Source: Chloroflexia bacterium (lineage in GTDB: Bacteria > Chloroflexota > Chloroflexia > Thermomicrobiales > UBA6265). From it: a stretch of 14,712 nucleotides of DNA. A program made the position numbers and the translations under genes. The stretch is taken from the NCBI GenBank assembly GCA_013696265.1, contig JACCYX010000307.1, positions 1 through 14,712 on the forward strand, written 5' to 3'. Below are positions 1 to 6,725 of this stretch, in pieces (position 1 is the first letter of the stretch; every line of letters begins with the position of its first letter). The notes under the pieces are model-generated. The model worked only from the letters and a program-made list of their open reading frames with translations. It did no database searches and had not been told where the DNA came from.

Positions 1-280
1 GGATCACCAGCGCCAGCGACGAGGTCAGCAAGAGCGTGCCAACCACGTCGAACCGTGAACGGATCGTGCCCGTGGGCCGAACCCGCGGCAACGACCGCCA
101 GCCCAACCCAAGGGCAACGGCGATCACCGAAACATTGGCCCAAAAGATGGCGGACCAACCAAAGGCGTGGACCAGCAAGTTGCCGAGTGGCGGGCGAAGT
201 CCAGCCGCGATCCCGGTCGTCATCCCGATCAGGCCAAAGGCGGCGCCGCGGCGCGACTGGGGAATCGCTTCCCGTATCAT
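1..280 (-). pseudogene. 5'-truncated MFS transporter (DHA2-like), runs off the left edge
   Basis: The reverse-strand frame, open to the window edge, reads like the middle of a 14-TM drug:H+ antiporter. It starts GAAMIREAIPQSRRGAAFG (end of TM4 and the following loop), continues with a TM5 segment (FGLIGMTTGIAAG), GWSAIFWANV (the usual GWRWIF.iNvP motif before TM6), and ends with FDVVGTLLLTSSLALVI. Intact relatives have roughly 100-120 residues (TM1-3 and the RxLQG motif) before this point. Here the same frame reaches the stop of the preceding DinB-like gene (336-338) only about 20 codons upstream, and those codons (NGPIDPRLQATRRHG) do not look like TM1-4. The first in-frame ATG is at 280. Motif C is also weak (GLRPPLGN instead of lGPllGG). 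I infer a 5'-deleted remnant of an efflux pump. The downstream half lies outside the window, so a rearranged but expressed gene cannot be excluded. Confidence 0.6.
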
Positions 281-335
281 GGCCGCGCCGGTTCCATGGC
301 GTCGCGTGGCCTGGAGCCTGGGATCAATTGGACCG

Positions 336-821
336 TTAGCGTTTCGCCGATCCAGCCTCCCGGAAGACCGCGATCTGGGCCGCGTGCTCCCGCTTGTGAC
401 CGTAGTACATGTAGACGAGAAGGTCGTCGAGGGAGTATTCGTCACCGTACCAGGGGATGGTCCCACCGAAGCCCAGGCGCTCTGGCGTGAACGTCGAGAG
501 TCGCTCAAGGACCGTGCCGTGAGCGCGGTTCAACTCGTTCAGCACGCCGTCGAAATCCTGGTCCCGCCGCTTGATCACCTCGGCATCGTTGAATTCAGGA
601 CCCAAATCCCGGTATTGGTCGAGGATCGTGCTTGACCCGTCTCCTGAAACCTCGTCGAGGATGCCAATGAGGACAAGCTCGTATGAACCAAGATGAGCCA
701 CGATGTCCTTGACCGACCAGTTCCCGCAGGCGCCAGGCCGGTCGATGACGTCCATCGCGGAAGGCTCAAGCGTGCCCAGCAGGGTGAGGTGTCCAAATCG
801 CACGACATCCATGGCATTCAT
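336..821 (-). CDS. DinB / maleylpyruvate-isomerase-type four-helix protein
   Basis: This 161-residue protein has the DinB-superfamily layout. The first helix region contains NWSVKDIVAHLGSYELVL (residues 34-51), the middle region is charged, and the last helix contains YGHKREHAAQI (140-150). The three histidines expected to bind a metal in this fold are present: H43, H142 and H146. The family contains thiol-dependent S-transferases (bacillithiol- or mycothiol-dependent), mycothiol maleylpyruvate isomerases and stress-induced proteins of unknown role, and I cannot choose a substrate. The protein is cytoplasmic, with no signal peptide or membrane segment. The ATG at 821 is supported by GGAGGG (831-836 on the complement) nine bases upstream. 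It lies between a truncated transporter and the ABM-like gene, all on the same strand. Its stop lies 56 bases before the first ATG of the transporter remnant. Confidence 0.8.
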   Translation of the reverse strand: MNAMDVVRFGHLTLLGTLEPSAMDVIDRPGACGNWSVKDIVAHLGSYELVLIGILDEVSGDGSSTILDQYRDLGPEFNDAEVIKRRDQDFDGVLNELNRAHGTVLERLSTFTPERLGFGGTIPWYGDEYSLDDLLVYMYYGHKREHAAQIAVFREAGSAKR

Positions 822-878
822 CGAAGTGTTCCCTCCGGGATCGTCGTGGGACGAGGTTCGCCGCCGGACCGAGCGGGC

Positions 879-1178
879 CTATTCCTGGGAGTACTCGAGT
901 TCGACGTCTTCCCACATCGGCTCATGTTCGATGTGTTCGAGCAGACGGCGATACCAGGCATCCTGTTCCGGCAGCTCGGCAAGTTCGCGATACGTCGTTT
1001 CGTCCGCGGCGAGGGCCACGAATACCGATTCGCCAGGACGATCCACGGAACGTCCGTAGAGATTGAGGAAGGAACCAGGAATGCGCGGCCGGATCGTCAA
1101 CTGCCAATCGACCATGAGTTCTTTCACTGCGCTATCGTGTCCGTCCTTGATGCGAATGTGTCCAATGGTTCCGAACAT
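879..1178 (-). CDS. small ABM-like (dimeric alpha-beta barrel) protein
   Basis: This 99-residue protein resembles antibiotic-biosynthesis-monooxygenase/ferredoxin-like fold proteins. It opens with a beta strand (MFGTIGHIRIKDG), followed by a helix (DSAVKELMVDW), a strand around PGSFLNLYGRS, a strand with the typical partner phrase ESVFVALAADETTYRELAEL, and a helix with DAWYRRLLEHIE, ending in a strand. Such proteins dimerise and may act on small aromatic or haem substrates or simply sense them, and no catalytic residue can be assigned. The open frame extends upstream to 1688 through the tRNA gene, so the start must be chosen by the ribosome-binding site. AAGGAG lies six bases before the ATG at 1178, and the fold begins exactly there. 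It may form a unit with the DinB-like gene, whose start is 57 bases past this stop. Confidence 0.75.
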   Translation of the reverse strand: MFGTIGHIRIKDGHDSAVKELMVDWQLTIRPRIPGSFLNLYGRSVDRPGESVFVALAADETTYRELAELPEQDAWYRRLLEHIEHEPMWEDVELEYSQE

Positions 1179-1184
1179 GCGTCT

Positions 1185-1190
1185 CTCCTT
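1185..1190 (-). promoter_or_regulatory. Shine-Dalgarno site fixing the start of the ABM-like gene
   Basis: AAGGAG on the complement, six bases before the ATG at 1178. It rejects the much longer in-frame opening that runs through the tRNA gene. Confidence 0.75.
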
Positions 1191-1420
1191 CGACGCCAAC
1201 TGGTCCGCCCGGCAAGCCAGGCTAAAGGGGACGAAGATGACGTGCGGATCGATTCCCGTACCCCATCGGGTTCGGAGACAAGCGTCATTCCATTCGTTGA
1301 TGCGAGCCGTTTCGGCCTTGAGATTGACCACGATCCAGGCAGGACAGGGGATGATCCTGTTCAAACAGGCGAACGACGGTGGACCCGCACGAACCCGCTC
1401 CGGGGATCTGACTGGAACCG

Positions 1421-1448
1421 ATGCTACTCCGATCCAATCAAATGTCAA
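1421..1448 (-). promoter_or_regulatory. candidate sigma70-type promoter facing the ABM-like gene
   Basis: On the complement there is a perfect -35 box TTGACA (1448-1443), a 16-base spacer and TAGCAT (1426-1421) as a 4-of-6 match to the -10 box. The predicted start is near 1413. It lies downstream of the tRNA terminator, so it would begin a new transcript for the ABM-like and DinB-like genes. The evidence is sequence only. Confidence 0.4.
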
Positions 1449-1546
1449 CCGCATCCCGCTGTTCGACGACGAGACCGCCCACCGAGGCGAAGCCGGGGGA
1501 GGCGATATGGGATCCGGTGCGCGGTAAGCGGCGCAACTTGGGCGGT

Positions 1547-1576
1547 AAAAAGCCCGACTCCTCGAAGGAATCGGGC
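1547..1576 (-). terminator. intrinsic terminator of the tRNA-Glu gene
   Basis: On the complement an uninterrupted 11-bp stem (one G-T pair) begins GCCCGATTCCT, closes a TCG loop and ends AGGAGTCGGGC. It is followed directly by TTTTT (1551-1547). It sits 16 bases past the 3' end of the tRNA and is a textbook Rho-independent terminator on the minus strand. Confidence 0.88.
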
Positions 1577-1591
1577 GATCACGAGATCGGG

Positions 1592-1665
1592 TAGCGCATA
1601 GGGGATTCGAACCCCTGATCTCCGCCTTGAGAGGGCGGTGTCCTAGGCCGCTAGACGAATGCGCC
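1592..1665 (-). tRNA. tRNA-Glu (anticodon CTC)
   Basis: On the complement the gene starts GGCGCATTCGTCTAG and folds into a full cloverleaf. The acceptor stem GGCGCAT pairs with ATGCGCT (G1:T72 wobble). The D-arm region includes GTCTAGCGGCC. The anticodon stem-loop is CCGCC-CTCTCAA-GGCGG with CTC at the anticodon position, and the T arm is AGGGG-TTCGAAT-CCCCT. It reads GAG codons. The discriminator is A at 1592 and CCA is not encoded. A -10-like TATTCT (1684-1679) lies 13 bases upstream, consistent with a short leader, but no -35 box is clear. A strong terminator follows. Confidence 0.95.
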
Positions 1666-1711
1666 GCAACGACAACGGAGAATACCACGTTTGGCTTTCG
1701 CCCGTCCGCCG

Positions 1712-2347
1712 TCAGGGCGCCAGGCGGATGATCTCCCAGCCGTGGGGCGTGCGATCGTAGCGCAACCGGTCGTGAAGTCGATTCGGCCGCCCTTGCCAGA
1801 ACTCGAACATCGCCGGAGTCACGCGGTAGCCGCCCCAGTTGGCGGGGCGGCGGATCGACTCGGCGCTGTTTGACAGCCGCTCGAACCGGGCTTCGAGAAA
1901 GGCCCGGTCTGGGACCGGCTCACTCTGGGGCGAGGCCGCCGCGCCAATCTGGCTGCCCACCGGCCGGGACTGGAAATAGGCGTCAGATTCCTCGTCGGTC
2001 ACGCGGCTGGCGAGCCCTTCGATCCTCACCTGTCGTTCCAGCGTCGGCCAGTTGAAGACCAGCGCCACGGCCGGATTCTCGACGATGTTGCGGCCCTTGC
2101 GGCTATCGTGGTTGGTGTAGAAGACCAGGCCGCGCTGGTCGCACTCCTTGAGCAACACGGTCCGGGCGGAGGGTGCGCCGTGTTGATCGACCGTGGCCAG
2201 GGTCATCGAGTTCGCTTCGAGCGCGTCGGTCCCTCGCACCTCGTTGAACCACGTTTGGAACTGGTCGAACGGGTCGACCGCCGCCGAGGTCTCATCGAGC
2301 GAGTTCCGCATGTAATTCTTTCGCATATTGGCGAGATTTCCCGTCAT
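1712..2347 (-). CDS. pdxH: pyridoxamine 5'-phosphate oxidase PdxH
   Basis: This FMN-dependent oxidase converts pyridoxamine or pyridoxine 5'-phosphate to pyridoxal 5'-phosphate with oxygen, the last step of the classical B6 route and of salvage. The 211 residues align from end to end with E. coli PdxH (218 aa). Visible matches are ATVDQHGAPSARTVLLK (51-67), FYTNHDSRKG (76-85, FMN phosphate contacts), LERQVRIEG (103-111), SRPVGSQIGA with a following QS (127-142), WGGYRV (171-176), and the signature FEFWQGRPNRLHDR (181-194), with R190 and H192 at the substrate site. It ends in the typical IIRLAP. I chose ATG 2347 because MTGNLANMRKNY aligns with the N-terminal helix of the family. ATG 2365 and 2326 are alternatives, and the ribosome-binding site is weak (AGG). 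It is a cytoplasmic dimer, divergent from the next gene. Confidence 0.95.
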   Translation of the reverse strand: MTGNLANMRKNYMRNSLDETSAAVDPFDQFQTWFNEVRGTDALEANSMTLATVDQHGAPSARTVLLKECDQRGLVFYTNHDSRKGRNIVENPAVALVFNWPTLERQVRIEGLASRVTDEESDAYFQSRPVGSQIGAAASPQSEPVPDRAFLEARFERLSNSAESIRRPANWGGYRVTPAMFEFWQGRPNRLHDRLRYDRTPHGWEIIRLAP

Positions 2348-2509
2348 TTGGAACCTGATTCTCATTGTCTGGGAACCGGCACCTCGCCGGCCGCAACCAA
2401 GCATATCGCACGCCGCGACGATCACGGCCGGTTGGCGGGCGGCGCCACCGTCGGCGACACTCCTACCGCACGCCATCGGTCGTGTTTCGCGTTCAGGAGC
2501 CTTGTTGAC

Positions 2510-3067
2510 ATGTCGTTCATCTCTCCTCGAAACATCGTGTTCGCGCCCTTGCTCGCCGCGGCGTTCATGGCCGGCATCGCCTTGGCCGGCTCCGGTGCCC
2601 AGCCACTCGCGGGCGAATGCACGTTGGACCCGCTGACGCTTCCGCTCTTCGATGCCACGCCGGCCGCCGAGATCGCGGCCACCCCGCTCGCGGGGAACCC
2701 CGGCTCGGATACCGGCGACGAGGCGATCCGGGAAGCGGTCGAAGGGATCGTCGCCTGCATCAACACGGGCGATGCCGCCTATGCGTACGCGATCTTCACG
2801 CAGCGATACCTGGCCGAACAACTCGCGGATTCCTCGGCCACGTACCAACCCGAGTTCGAGCAGCAACTTTCCTTCGGCCCATCGGAGGTCGAGGAAACGT
2901 TCGAGTTGGTCGACGTCACGGAGATCACCGTGCTGGACAACGGGCTCGTGTCGGTCGTCGTCGAGCTTTCGGCGGGTGGAACGAGTTATCGCGACACCCT
3001 GGTGCTGGCCAACGTGGACGGCGTGTGGCTCATCGACGGGATCGAAGCGTTCGACCCGCCCCGATAA
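2510..3067 (+). CDS. secreted NTF2-like (SnoaL-type) protein
   Basis: A 185-residue exported protein. Residues 9-26 (IVFAPLLAAAFMAGIALA) form a signal-peptide core, with cleavage likely shortly after. There is no lipobox (LAGEC has an extra residue before the cysteine). After a Pro/Ala-rich linker, residues 70-180 follow the NTF2-like cone pattern: a helix (EAIREAVEGIVACINTGD), a helix with YAYAIFTQRYLAEQL, and then alternating strands ending VLANVDGVWLIDGIEAF. The last part is the usual 'DGVWRIDGI' strand of SnoaL/DUF4878-type proteins. C37 and C83 could form a disulphide. No catalytic role can be assigned. The ATG at 2510 follows AGGAG (2495-2499) by ten bases. The open frame begins earlier, but that part is antisense to pdxH. 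The 162-base gap to pdxH should hold two divergent promoters, but I see no clear boxes. Confidence 0.75.
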   Translation: MSFISPRNIVFAPLLAAAFMAGIALAGSGAQPLAGECTLDPLTLPLFDATPAAEIAATPLAGNPGSDTGDEAIREAVEGIVACINTGDAAYAYAIFTQRYLAEQLADSSATYQPEFEQQLSFGPSEVEETFELVDVTEITVLDNGLVSVVVELSAGGTSYRDTLVLANVDGVWLIDGIEAFDPPR

Positions 3068-3093
3068 TTGGCATCGTTCACAAGCGACATTCC

Positions 3094-3169
3094 GGTAGGG
3101 GAGGACCTTGTGTCCTCCCGCTGCTAACGGGTCCCTAAATCACGGGAGCACACAAGGTGCTCCCCTACC
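3094..3169. repeat. pair of inverted GTAG-headed palindromes (REP/BIME-like)
   Basis: Unit 1 (3095-3119): GTAG, then arm GGGAGGAC, loop CTTGT, arm GTCCTCCC. Unit 2 is in the opposite orientation (3144-3168): arm GGGAGCAC, loop ACAAG, arm GTGCTCCC, then CTAC, the complement of GTAG. Each unit is a perfect 8-bp hairpin. Read in the same orientation the units share GGTAGGGGAG, ACCTTGTGT and CTCCCG, and differ by a G-to-C swap in one arm that is matched by the complementary swap in the other. A GTAG tetranucleotide at the foot of a palindrome, with units in inverted pairs, is the known layout of REP elements mobilised by REP-associated tyrosine transposases. That this is such an element, and that it is multi-copy, is inference from one window. 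Confidence 0.75.
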
Positions 3170-3225
3170 AGTCCGGAACCTGCTGTACGAGAATGGGCGT
3201 AGCGATCGGACGCCCTATTGATGGA

Positions 3226-3253
3226 TCCCGGCGCGCCAGCGAGCGCGCCGGGA
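3226..3253 (+). promoter_or_regulatory. GC-rich hairpin in front of the AceE-like gene
   Basis: TCCCGGCGCGC, loop CAGCGA, GCGCGCCGGGA: a perfect 11-bp inverted repeat. It ends ten bases before the GGGGGA ribosome-binding site (3264-3269) of the gene that starts at 3276. The following bases (cattgttgt) are only mildly T-rich, so it is a poor terminator for the upstream gene. A leader hairpin affecting translation or mRNA stability is the alternative. Confidence 0.5.
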
Positions 3254-3275
3254 CATTGTTGTCGGGGGACGCGAC

Positions 3276-5699
3276 ATGGTTACACTGCGGCAGGCGCCAC
3301 CACGGGACGAGGATGAGGGCATCGGGCTCGATCCCGACGACATCGCGGTCTTGCAGGAGATCGAGCGGCGGGTACTTTGGCTCTCGACCCTCATGGTGCA
3401 TCACGCCAACAACGTGCGCGAAAATCCGGACAAGCCCACCAAGGTCGGTGGCCACCAGGCGAGTTCGGCCTCGGTCGTTACGATCATGACCGCGCTCTAT
3501 TTCCAGTTCCTCAAGGCCGGGGACCGCACTTCGATCAAGCCGCACGCCTCACCCGTTTTCCACGCGTGCCAGTACCTGCTGGGACGCCTGGACGAACGCT
3601 ACCTGACGACGCTGCGTGAACTCGGCGGCTTGCAGTCGTACCCCTCACGCACCAAGGACCCCGATCCAGTCGATTTTTCCACCGGCTCCGTGGGTCTCGG
3701 CGCGGTGGCGCCCGTCTTCGCCGCCCTGGCGGGGCGGTACGCCGAACTCAAGTTCGGTTCGGTGACGTCGAACCGCTTCATTTCGTTGATCGGCGACGCC
3801 GAACTCGACGAGGGAAATGTCTGGGAGACAGTGGCCGAAGAGGCCGTCCAGGGGCTCGGCAACGTGATCTGGATCATCGACCTCAACCGCCAGAGCCTCG
3901 ACCGGGTGATTCCGGGGATCAAGGCGGCCCGGCTCAAGGCCCTCTTCGCCGGTGCCGGCTGGAGCGTGCTGGAGGCCAAGTACGGCACCTCGCTCGAAGC
4001 GGCGATGGCCGGTCCGGACGGCGAGGCGCTCCGCCAGCGGATCGACACCATGTCGAACGAGGAGTACCAGGCGCTGATCCGCGTTACCGACGGCGCCGAC
4101 CTGCGGCGGCGGCTCGCCGACGTTGCCGACCGGGCGTGGCGGCATGGAATCCTGGACGCCGTGGCCGAGATTCCCGACGACCAGTTGCAAATGCTGGTCG
4201 GCAACCTCGGCGGACACGATCTGCCGAAGCTGATCCAGGTCCTGAACGAAGCGGACCGGGTCGATCACGCGCCGGTGGTGATCTTCGCCTACACCGTGAA
4301 GGGCTACGGGCTGGCCTTCGCGGGCGATCCGATGAACCACTCGCAACTGCTCACCAATACCCAACTCGAGCAATTGCGCGAGTCGTTCGGGATCGACGAG
4401 GCGGACCAGTGGGCGACGTTTTCGCCGGATTCCACGGCGGGCGAATGGTGCGGCGCGATCGCGGAAGGACTGGTTGAGCATCGGGATCCGCCGATTCTGG
4501 ATGTCGAAGCGGTGCCGTCGTCGATCGACACCCGGCATCCGAAGCAAACCTCGACTCAGGAGGCGTTCGGGCGGACCCTGTTGCGGGCGGGCGAGATTCC
4601 CCGGATCGGTGAACGCATCGTAACCATGTCGCCCGACGTGGCGACGTCGACGCACCTCGCGGGCTGGATCAACAAGGCCGGGGTCTTTTCGATCGAGGAG
4701 GCTCACGATTTCGAAAGCGACGCCAAGCGGATGCTGCGCTGGCAACCATCGCCCAGGGGCCAGCACATTGAACTCGGCATCTCGGAGATGAACCTGTTCA
4801 TGGCCCTGAGCCAGTTCGGGCTGACCGGGGAGCTGTCTGGCCAACCACTGATCCCGATCGGCACGGTCTACGATCCGTTCATCTGCCGGGGCCTCGACGC
4901 GTTGATCTACGGCTTGTACGTGAACGCCAAAATGATCTTCGCCGGCACCCCGGCGGGCGTTTCGCTCAGCCCGGAGGGAGGCGCCCACCAAAGTACGGTG
5001 ACGCCCTCGCTGGGCATCGAGCTTCCGAACCTGGTCTATTTCGAGCCGACGTTCGGTCGCGAAGTCGACTGGGTGCTGCTTGAGGCGTTGCGCCAGTGCT
5101 GCGACCGCGAACATGGCCTCTCGACCTACCTGCGGCTCTCGACCAAGCCGATCGACCAGTCGTTAATGGATGAGCCGCTCGCCCGCCTGGGCGAGGACGA
5201 GCTGCGGCGACAGGTGCTGGCGGGCGGGTACCGGCTGGTCGACCGCACGGTCACCGCGCCGGACCTTCCCGACACCGATGTCGTGCACATCGCCACCGGC
5301 GGCATCATGGTGCCGGAGGCGGTCGAGGCCGCCCGGCGACTGCACGACGAAGGGGTCGCCGCCAACGTCATCAACGTGACGAGCGCGAACCAGCTCTACC
5401 GAGCCAGCCGCGACGCGCGGCGGGCGCAGTTGCGGGACGCGCACGCCCCGCTCGACTTGGGCCAACTGGAAACGCTCATCCCGCGCGGCGAGCGGCGGGC
5501 GCCGATCGTGACCGTGCAGGACGGCGCCTCACACTCGCTAGCGTTCCTGGGTTCGGTCTGGGGCGTTCCGGTGGTGCCGCTGGGGGTTGACGAGTTCGGC
5601 CAGTCCGGCGCGCGCCAGGCGGTCTACCGCACTGTCGGGATCGACGCCGGCCAGATCTTCAACGCCGGGCTGCTCGCCCTCGACCTGGCGAAAGACTGA
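3276..5699 (+). CDS. AceE-like thiamine-diphosphate 2-oxoacid dehydrogenase E1, short form
   Basis: The 807 residues align throughout with the homodimeric pyruvate dehydrogenase E1 (AceE, 887 aa in E. coli). Matches are GGHQAS with H60 (AceE H106), HASP with H90 (H142), STGSVGLG (135-142), the ThDP/metal motif GDAELDEGN...DLNRQSLD (173-209), FAGAGWSV (224-231), TVKGYGLAFAGDPMNH with H355 (H407), GISEMNLF with catalytic E504 (E571), PEGGAHQS with H571 (H640), and the C-terminal GVDEFGQSGARQAVYR. Unlike AceE it begins directly at the ERRV.W...M helix, so the roughly 75 N-terminal residues that bind E2 are absent. No E2 or E3 gene is nearby. It may be a stand-alone decarboxylase, a transketolase-like enzyme, or an E1 with a different partner, and the substrate is unknown. 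The start ATG follows GGGGGA by six bases. Confidence 0.85.
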   Translation: MVTLRQAPPRDEDEGIGLDPDDIAVLQEIERRVLWLSTLMVHHANNVRENPDKPTKVGGHQASSASVVTIMTALYFQFLKAGDRTSIKPHASPVFHACQYLLGRLDERYLTTLRELGGLQSYPSRTKDPDPVDFSTGSVGLGAVAPVFAALAGRYAELKFGSVTSNRFISLIGDAELDEGNVWETVAEEAVQGLGNVIWIIDLNRQSLDRVIPGIKAARLKALFAGAGWSVLEAKYGTSLEAAMAGPDGEALRQRIDTMSNEEYQALIRVTDGADLRRRLADVADRAWRHGILDAVAEIPDDQLQMLVGNLGGHDLPKLIQVLNEADRVDHAPVVIFAYTVKGYGLAFAGDPMNHSQLLTNTQLEQLRESFGIDEADQWATFSPDSTAGEWCGAIAEGLVEHRDPPILDVEAVPSSIDTRHPKQTSTQEAFGRTLLRAGEIPRIGERIVTMSPDVATSTHLAGWINKAGVFSIEEAHDFESDAKRMLRWQPSPRGQHIELGISEMNLFMALSQFGLTGELSGQPLIPIGTVYDPFICRGLDALIYGLYVNAKMIFAGTPAGVSLSPEGGAHQSTVTPSLGIELPNLVYFEPTFGREVDWVLLEALRQCCDREHGLSTYLRLSTKPIDQSLMDEPLARLGEDELRRQVLAGGYRLVDRTVTAPDLPDTDVVHIATGGIMVPEAVEAARRLHDEGVAANVINVTSANQLYRASRDARRAQLRDAHAPLDLGQLETLIPRGERRAPIVTVQDGASHSLAFLGSVWGVPVVPLGVDEFGQSGARQAVYRTVGIDAGQIFNAGLLALDLAKD

Positions 5700-5753
5700 G
5701 ACGTACATTCGGCGATCGACTGTCGAGCCCACAGGTGCCAAATTAGAGGCGCC

Positions 5754-6326
5754 CTACCGGTCGGCGGTGAACGCCGAGATGCCGGACTTGAACGAATCGG
5801 TGTCCGGGGCATGGTTGGCGGTGGTGCGATCCTGGGGGAAGGGGATCACGCTTGCCTTGCCCTGGTAGGCGTTCCTCACCGTCTGGCGCAGGAACTGGAG
5901 AAACTCGTCGTCACCACGCGAACCCGACAACCAGATCTGGAGGCCCAACCGGCGCTGGACACCAACCAGCCGGGCGCCGCCAGGTGCGCGGCGGACGCCG
6001 GCGAACTCGGTCCAACGGCGGAACGAGGTCCAACCGACGCGAATGCCGAGATCGGTCAGGGTGTACTTCACGGGCAGCGCGACCAACAACACGTTGGAGA
6101 TTGCTGGCACGACGACCAGCCACCAGGCGATGTCGCCGCGTACGGCGAGCACGAGAGCCAGCCCCAGGGCGGCCAGGGCGGGAATCGCGTGCATGCGAAT
6201 CCTCGCCAGCAGCGGGAGCGCGACGACGAGCAGGGGCGTGCCCTGGAGCGTGTTCAGGCCAGGCCGGATGAGACGGGCCCAGGTCAGGGCGATCATGATT
6301 GGGAGCAGCAGGGCAAGAGGATTCAT
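5754..6326 (-). CDS. membrane protein with bacterial PH-like domain
   Basis: A 190-residue protein. Residues 3-20, 31-42, 46-62 and 67-86 are hydrophobic, giving three or four membrane segments. They are followed by a cytoplasmic domain with the usual bacterial PH pattern: KYTLTDLGIRVG (88-98), then RRWTEFAGVRRAPGGARLVGVQ (103-124), a strand region IWLSGS, and a closing helix DDEFLQFLRQTV (139-150). Similar proteins have a 'RRWsEF..v' strand and are annotated only as PH or YcxB-like domain proteins, and the function is unknown. The 40-residue tail (KASVIPFPQD onward) is polar and probably disordered. Start 6326 (MNPLALLLP) puts the first membrane helix at the N-terminus. An upstream in-frame start at 6404 would add a non-hydrophobic leader. 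The ribosome-binding site is weak. It converges on the AceE-like gene with a 54-base gap. Confidence 0.7.
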   Translation of the reverse strand: MNPLALLLPIMIALTWARLIRPGLNTLQGTPLLVVALPLLARIRMHAIPALAALGLALVLAVRGDIAWWLVVVPAISNVLLVALPVKYTLTDLGIRVGWTSFRRWTEFAGVRRAPGGARLVGVQRRLGLQIWLSGSRGDDEFLQFLRQTVRNAYQGKASVIPFPQDRTTANHAPDTDSFKSGISAFTADR

Positions 6327-6475
6327 GGCGTTGTTCCGGAAACGGGATGAGCAAAGGTTAGATGGCACGTGGTGATGAACCGGCGGGCCGAGAGCATCGG
6401 CCACGGCTCTATCCTACTACGCCCGACGATGGCGATTGGTTGCCGCGGCGTTAACAATGAAACGCGGCGATCATG

Positions 6476-6499
6476 CGTTTGTGATAGCGTGCACAAACG
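6476..6499. repeat. 8-bp dyad, operator-like
   Basis: CGTTTGTG, eight bases, CACAAACG: a perfect inverted repeat 150 bases upstream of the PH-like gene. The central 18 bases (TTGTGAT-AGCG-TGCACAA) match 12 of the 14 fixed positions of the Rex redox-repressor consensus TTGTGAA-N4-TTCACAA as I remember it. This may be chance, and no Rex target gene adjoins it. Confidence 0.4.
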
Positions 6500-6725
6500 G
6501 CGCGCTCACGATGTGTGCTCACAACCGCTTGCGCTCGCTTTGTGTATTGGAAGTAGCGATTCCAGCGCCGGGGGATCGGAGGTGCCGCGAACCGGCCGGA
6601 CTCCCCTGTACCCTGGCTAGCCAGTTTCGGTTTGCGACCGGGGTTGCCGCCTTTACGAGAATATGCCATGCACATCAGGCGTTGGGAGTAGGGGCGGATC
6701 CCACGCTTCGCTCTAGACAGGCTCT

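Larger units (their letters stand above)
1179..1546. other. gene-free stretch, probable 5' leader of the ABM-like gene
   Basis: I see no convincing gene in these 368 bases on either strand. The open frames here have no recognisable protein features, and the reverse frame is merely an in-frame extension of the ABM-like gene. The stretch holds a sigma70-like minus-strand promoter candidate (1421-1448) and, downstream of it, a small dyad CCTGTT-CA-AACAGG (1356-1369) that would sit in the leader transcript. If the promoter is real, the leader before the ATG at 1178 is about 235 bases long. Confidence 0.4.

Noticed and set aside
36..635. 199-residue plus-strand open frame
   Set aside because: It lies antisense to the MFS remnant and the DinB-like gene, has an unstructured Arg/Pro-rich composition, and lacks a ribosome-binding site.
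1179..1688. N-terminal extension of the ABM-like frame containing a phrase such as SSSGLGHRPLKAEIRGSNP
   Set aside because: This phrase is the usual false translation of a tRNA gene. The tRNA-Glu and its terminator occupy the DNA, and a good ribosome-binding site marks ATG 1178.
2602..2622. Possible lipobox in the NTF2-like protein (LAGEC)
   Set aside because: A lipobox needs the cysteine directly after the small residue. Here a glutamate intervenes, so a plain secreted protein is more likely.
2348..2866. Extension of the pdxH frame to a 384-residue protein
   Set aside because: The extra part is antisense to the secreted NTF2-like gene, and PdxH similarity starts only at about 2347.
3645..5114. 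489-residue minus-strand open frame
   Set aside because: It is a GC-rich antisense shadow of the AceE-like gene, with no recognisable domain and a His/Arg/Gln-rich composition.
5734..5753. Hairpin GGTGCC-AAATTAGA-GGCGCC between the AceE-like and PH-like genes
   Set aside because: The stem has only 6 bp with one G-T pair and no T tract, which is too weak to call a terminator.
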